Both the position numbers and the translations under genes were made by a program. Below are positions 19,898 through 22,172 of a stretch of 22,172 nt of DNA, piece by piece. Below the pieces are notes generated by a model that was not told the origin of the DNA, did not search any database, and saw nothing but the letters and a program-made list of their open reading frames with translations. The DNA is from a virus. Location: the IMG/VR virus record IMGVR_UViG_3300025632_000092, positions 1 through 22,172 of that record. One strand, 5' to 3'. The stretch's first letter is position 1. Every line of letters begins with the position of its first letter.

Positions 19898-21656
19898 TAG
19901 TTATTTTACAGATAATGCATCGTTGATTGGTTGGCGTGATCATGCTGATAACGTTGTTGAACTTGTTCAGCCCTGGAAACCTGAACCGCTTGATCATGAA
20001 CAATGGCCACCTGATTATAAAGCTGTTTACGCATGGCGCATGAAACAGTTGCAAATTTTGCGTTCTGATCCTGCAATTCTTAAATCTGCAAAGGCTTATT
20101 ATTCATCACGTCCTAAAGAATTCATCATGCATTGGATGGATACTTATAACCCGCGCAAGAAATCGGGAAAATGGATGCCGTTTGTGTTCTTTGCGCGGCA
20201 AGCTGAATTCATTGATTTTTTAGATGATTTGCGCAATGCTGGTGAAAGCGGGCTTGTTGAAAAGTGTCGTGATGCCGGTGCAACGTGGCTTTCATGTGGT
20301 TATTCTATTCATTCATTTATCTTTATTGATGATGACGCTATTGGTTGGGGTTCTCGCAAACAAGACTTGGTTGATAAACTTGGCGATCCTGATAGTATTT
20401 TTGAAAAGATGCGTCTTATTCTGAAGCGTTTACCGGACGTTTTTCAGCCAAATTATGATGCAAATTTCATGCGTATCGTGAACCATGACAACGGTTCAAT
20501 CATCGGTGGTGAAGCTGGTGACAACATCGGGCGCGGTGGTCGTAAATCAATGTATTTCAAAGATGAAAGCGCCCATTATGAACGCGCTGAAAAGATTGAA
20601 AGCGCGTTAGGTGACAACACCAATTGCCAAGTTGATATTTCAAGCGTTAACGGTTTGGGCAATGTGTTCCATAGGCGGCGTGAAGCTGGTGTTGATTGGC
20701 AACCAGGGAAACCGATTGCTGAAGGTTACACGCAAGTTTTCGTTATTGATTGGCGTGATCATCCTGAAAAAACGCAAAAATGGTACGATGACCGTAAAGC
20801 GAAATATGAACGTGAAGGTATGCTTCATATTTTTGCGCAAGAGGTTGACCGTAATTATAGCGCCGCTGTTCAAAACACAATCATTCCTTATGAATGGATT
20901 GTTAACTGCATTGATGCACATAAAAAAATCAGATGGAAAGATGAACACGGTGTTATTCAGACCGGTCTGACAGATGAACAGATTGGTAATAACTATCTCG
21001 CCGGTCTTGATGTTGCTGATGAAGGTATTGACCGCAACGCCCGTTCGTTGCGGCAAGGCATTGTTTGGCGTGATGTTGAAGAATGGGGTGAACGTGATGT
21101 TGGCGATACAACACGCAAGATGATTGCAGGTTGTCGCGATTATAAAGGTATTCGGGTTCAGTATGATGTTATTGGCATTGGTTCAGGTGTTAAATCTGAA
21201 TTCAATCGCTTATTGTCTGAAAACATTATTACACGCGGTATCATCAATCTTGTTCCTTGGAATGCCGGTTCTGGTGTTGTTAATCCATTTGATCACGTTA
21301 TTCCTGATGATGATGAAAGCCCGATGAACAAAGATTTATTCGGAAACATGAAAGCGCAAGCTTGGTGGTCAATTCGTGCAAGATTTTACAAGACGTTTAA
21401 GAACATCACAAAAGGCGTTCTTTACCCTGTTGATGAACTCATTAGTCTTGACAGTACCATGAAATTATTGCACCAACTGATGAAAGAACTTGCGCAACCA
21501 ACACGCGGCGAAAATGGATCATTGCGAACCATCGTGAATAAGAAACCGCAAGGAATGAAAAGCCCGAACTTAGCTGATGCGGGAATTATGATGTACTTTC
21601 CTATTGAGGATAATCACGGCCATGCAGTTAGTGGAAATTATGGCGGCTCAGGTTAA
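19890..21656 (+). CDS. terL: Terminase large subunit (ATPase-nuclease)
   Basis: 588 aa from ATG 19890 (MVNSYFTDNASLIGW); ATG 19878 would add four residues, and a frame opening at 19794 would translate the antisense promoter and is rejected. ATPase motifs: LVEKCRDAGATWLS (122-135; Walker A-like, with Cys where Ser is usual), MYFKDESAH (221-229; Walker B, D225/E226) and DISSVNGLGN (249-258; coupling motif). Nuclease: YLAGLDVADEG (D374), IRVQYDVIGIG (D426) and SPNLADAG near the C-terminus supply the RNase H-like acidic cluster. It powers DNA translocation into the procapsid and cuts concatemers. No clear Shine-Dalgarno is seen; it may be translated by coupling. Confidence 0.92.
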   Translation: MVNSYFTDNASLIGWRDHADNVVELVQPWKPEPLDHEQWPPDYKAVYAWRMKQLQILRSDPAILKSAKAYYSSRPKEFIMHWMDTYNPRKKSGKWMPFVFFARQAEFIDFLDDLRNAGESGLVEKCRDAGATWLSCGYSIHSFIFIDDDAIGWGSRKQDLVDKLGDPDSIFEKMRLILKRLPDVFQPNYDANFMRIVNHDNGSIIGGEAGDNIGRGGRKSMYFKDESAHYERAEKIESALGDNTNCQVDISSVNGLGNVFHRRREAGVDWQPGKPIAEGYTQVFVIDWRDHPEKTQKWYDDRKAKYEREGMLHIFAQEVDRNYSAAVQNTIIPYEWIVNCIDAHKKIRWKDEHGVIQTGLTDEQIGNNYLAGLDVADEGIDRNARSLRQGIVWRDVEEWGERDVGDTTRKMIAGCRDYKGIRVQYDVIGIGSGVKSEFNRLLSENIITRGIINLVPWNAGSGVVNPFDHVIPDDDESPMNKDLFGNMKAQAWWSIRARFYKTFKNITKGVLYPVDELISLDSTMKLLHQLMKELAQPTRGENGSLRTIVNKKPQGMKSPNLADAGIMMYFPIEDNHGHAVSGNYGGSG

Positions 21657-22172
21657 TAAAATCGCACGTCCTATTGCGTTTGAAAATGTCGGTGATCGTG
21701 AAACGGTTGACGGTGTTGACAAGCGTTCAAAAGATAGCGCCGCAATGGTTCCTTATTGGGATAAAACAGACGCTATCATGGGTGGTGTTCAAACCATGCG
21801 TGATAGCAAAGATCAATATTTACCAAAGTTTCCAAAAGAAACAAAAGATGATTTTGATTTTCGTCTTGAAGCGACAAAATTCACAAACATCTTTCGTGAC
21901 ATTGTTGAAGGTCTATCTGCAAAACCGTTTGAAGAACCTGTTTCACTTGTTGGTGATGGTGTAAATCAAGCGTTTACCGATTTCATTGATGATGTTGACG
22001 GTGATGGAAACAATCTAAGCGTATTTGCAAGTGCTACATTCTTCAGCGGCATTGCACATGCGATTGATTGGATTTTGATTGATTACCCAACGGTTGACAG
22101 TGAAAAGGTGAAAACCAAGGCTGATCAAAAAGCCGCTGGTGTTCGCCCGTTCTGGTCACATGTTCTTGGACG
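21640..22172 (+). CDS. Portal protein (DUF4055-like), N-terminal part
   Basis: ATG 21640 (MAAQVNKIARPIAFENVGDR) with GGA 6 nt upstream, overlapping terL by 17 bp; ATG 21622 is an in-frame alternative. 177 codons are visible before the window ends. AAMVPYWDKTDAIMGG, YLPKFPKETKDDFDFRLEAT, FRDIVEGLSAKPFEEPV and FFSGIAHAIDWILIDYP match the N-terminal region of DUF4055 portal proteins. Portal rings form the unique capsid vertex where TerL docks. The gene order terS-terL-portal supports the call. Confidence 0.85.
   Translation, partial: MAAQVNKIARPIAFENVGDRETVDGVDKRSKDSAAMVPYWDKTDAIMGGVQTMRDSKDQYLPKFPKETKDDFDFRLEATKFTNIFRDIVEGLSAKPFEEPVSLVGDGVNQAFTDFIDDVDGDGNNLSVFASATFFSGIAHAIDWILIDYPTVDSEKVKTKADQKAAGVRPFWSHVLG

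Overview
This window is a piece of the genome of a tailed, double-stranded DNA bacteriophage or prophage. The evidence is a replication module (DUF2815-type ssDNA-binding protein, DUF2800-type nuclease, SF2 helicase, VRR-NUC nuclease, DUF3310 protein, primase-helicase) followed by packaging genes (small and large terminase subunits and the start of a portal gene). The mostly AT-leaning composition, Shine-Dalgarno starts and sigma70-like promoters fit a Gram-negative, probably proteobacterial host. The host itself cannot be read from the sequence. No rRNA, tRNA, CRISPR array, integrase or transposase was seen.

Layout. (1) 1-2609, minus: partial ssDNA-binding protein with a PMQQQP repeat tail, a Cas4/AddB-like nuclease with four candidate cluster cysteines, and a Pro/Gln-rich protein. 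A DNA polymerase gene, the usual partner of this set, would be expected just left of the window. (2) 2719-7061, plus: tightly overlapping operon of a possible sliding-clamp-like protein, a papain-like-fold protein, an N6/N4 DNA methyltransferase, an SF2 helicase, a DUF3310 protein, a VRR-NUC nuclease and a short TetR-type HTH protein. (3) 7019-9405, minus: ten small genes including HNH and MazG, headed by two tiny membrane proteins. (4) 9568-12439, plus: an AlpA-like HTH protein, the primase-helicase and a small HExxH protein. (5) 12436-15678, minus: dCMP deaminase, a second methyltransferase and two proteins sharing a NUMOD1-like C-terminal module, plus small unknowns. (6) 15688-16115: AT-rich noncoding DNA with tandem repeats and a hairpin, a candidate replication origin. 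(7) 16116-18944, minus: about eleven small genes, including one with a Tat-like leader. (8) 19042-22172, plus: terS, terL and portal, with an opposing small gene between terS and terL.

The most unusual signal is a repeated promoter-leader cassette. Four copies (around 16630-16713, 17070-17155, 18930-18990 and 19832-19900) carry TTGACC, an exact 17-bp spacer and TATAAC, all firing on the minus strand ahead of small uncharacterised genes. Two copies are identical over 87 bp. They look like a family of strong, probably early, promoters driving accessory or host-takeover genes; one sits across the terL start codon. A separate 9-bp motif (TACATTCAA on the minus strand) recurs 19-31 bp ahead of the start codons of three other minus-strand operons.

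The genes form a coherent programme: nucleotide-pool enzymes (MazG, dCMP deaminase, perhaps DUF3310), DNA replication and recombination (SSB, nuclease, helicase, primase-helicase, possible clamp), DNA modification (two methyltransferases), then packaging.
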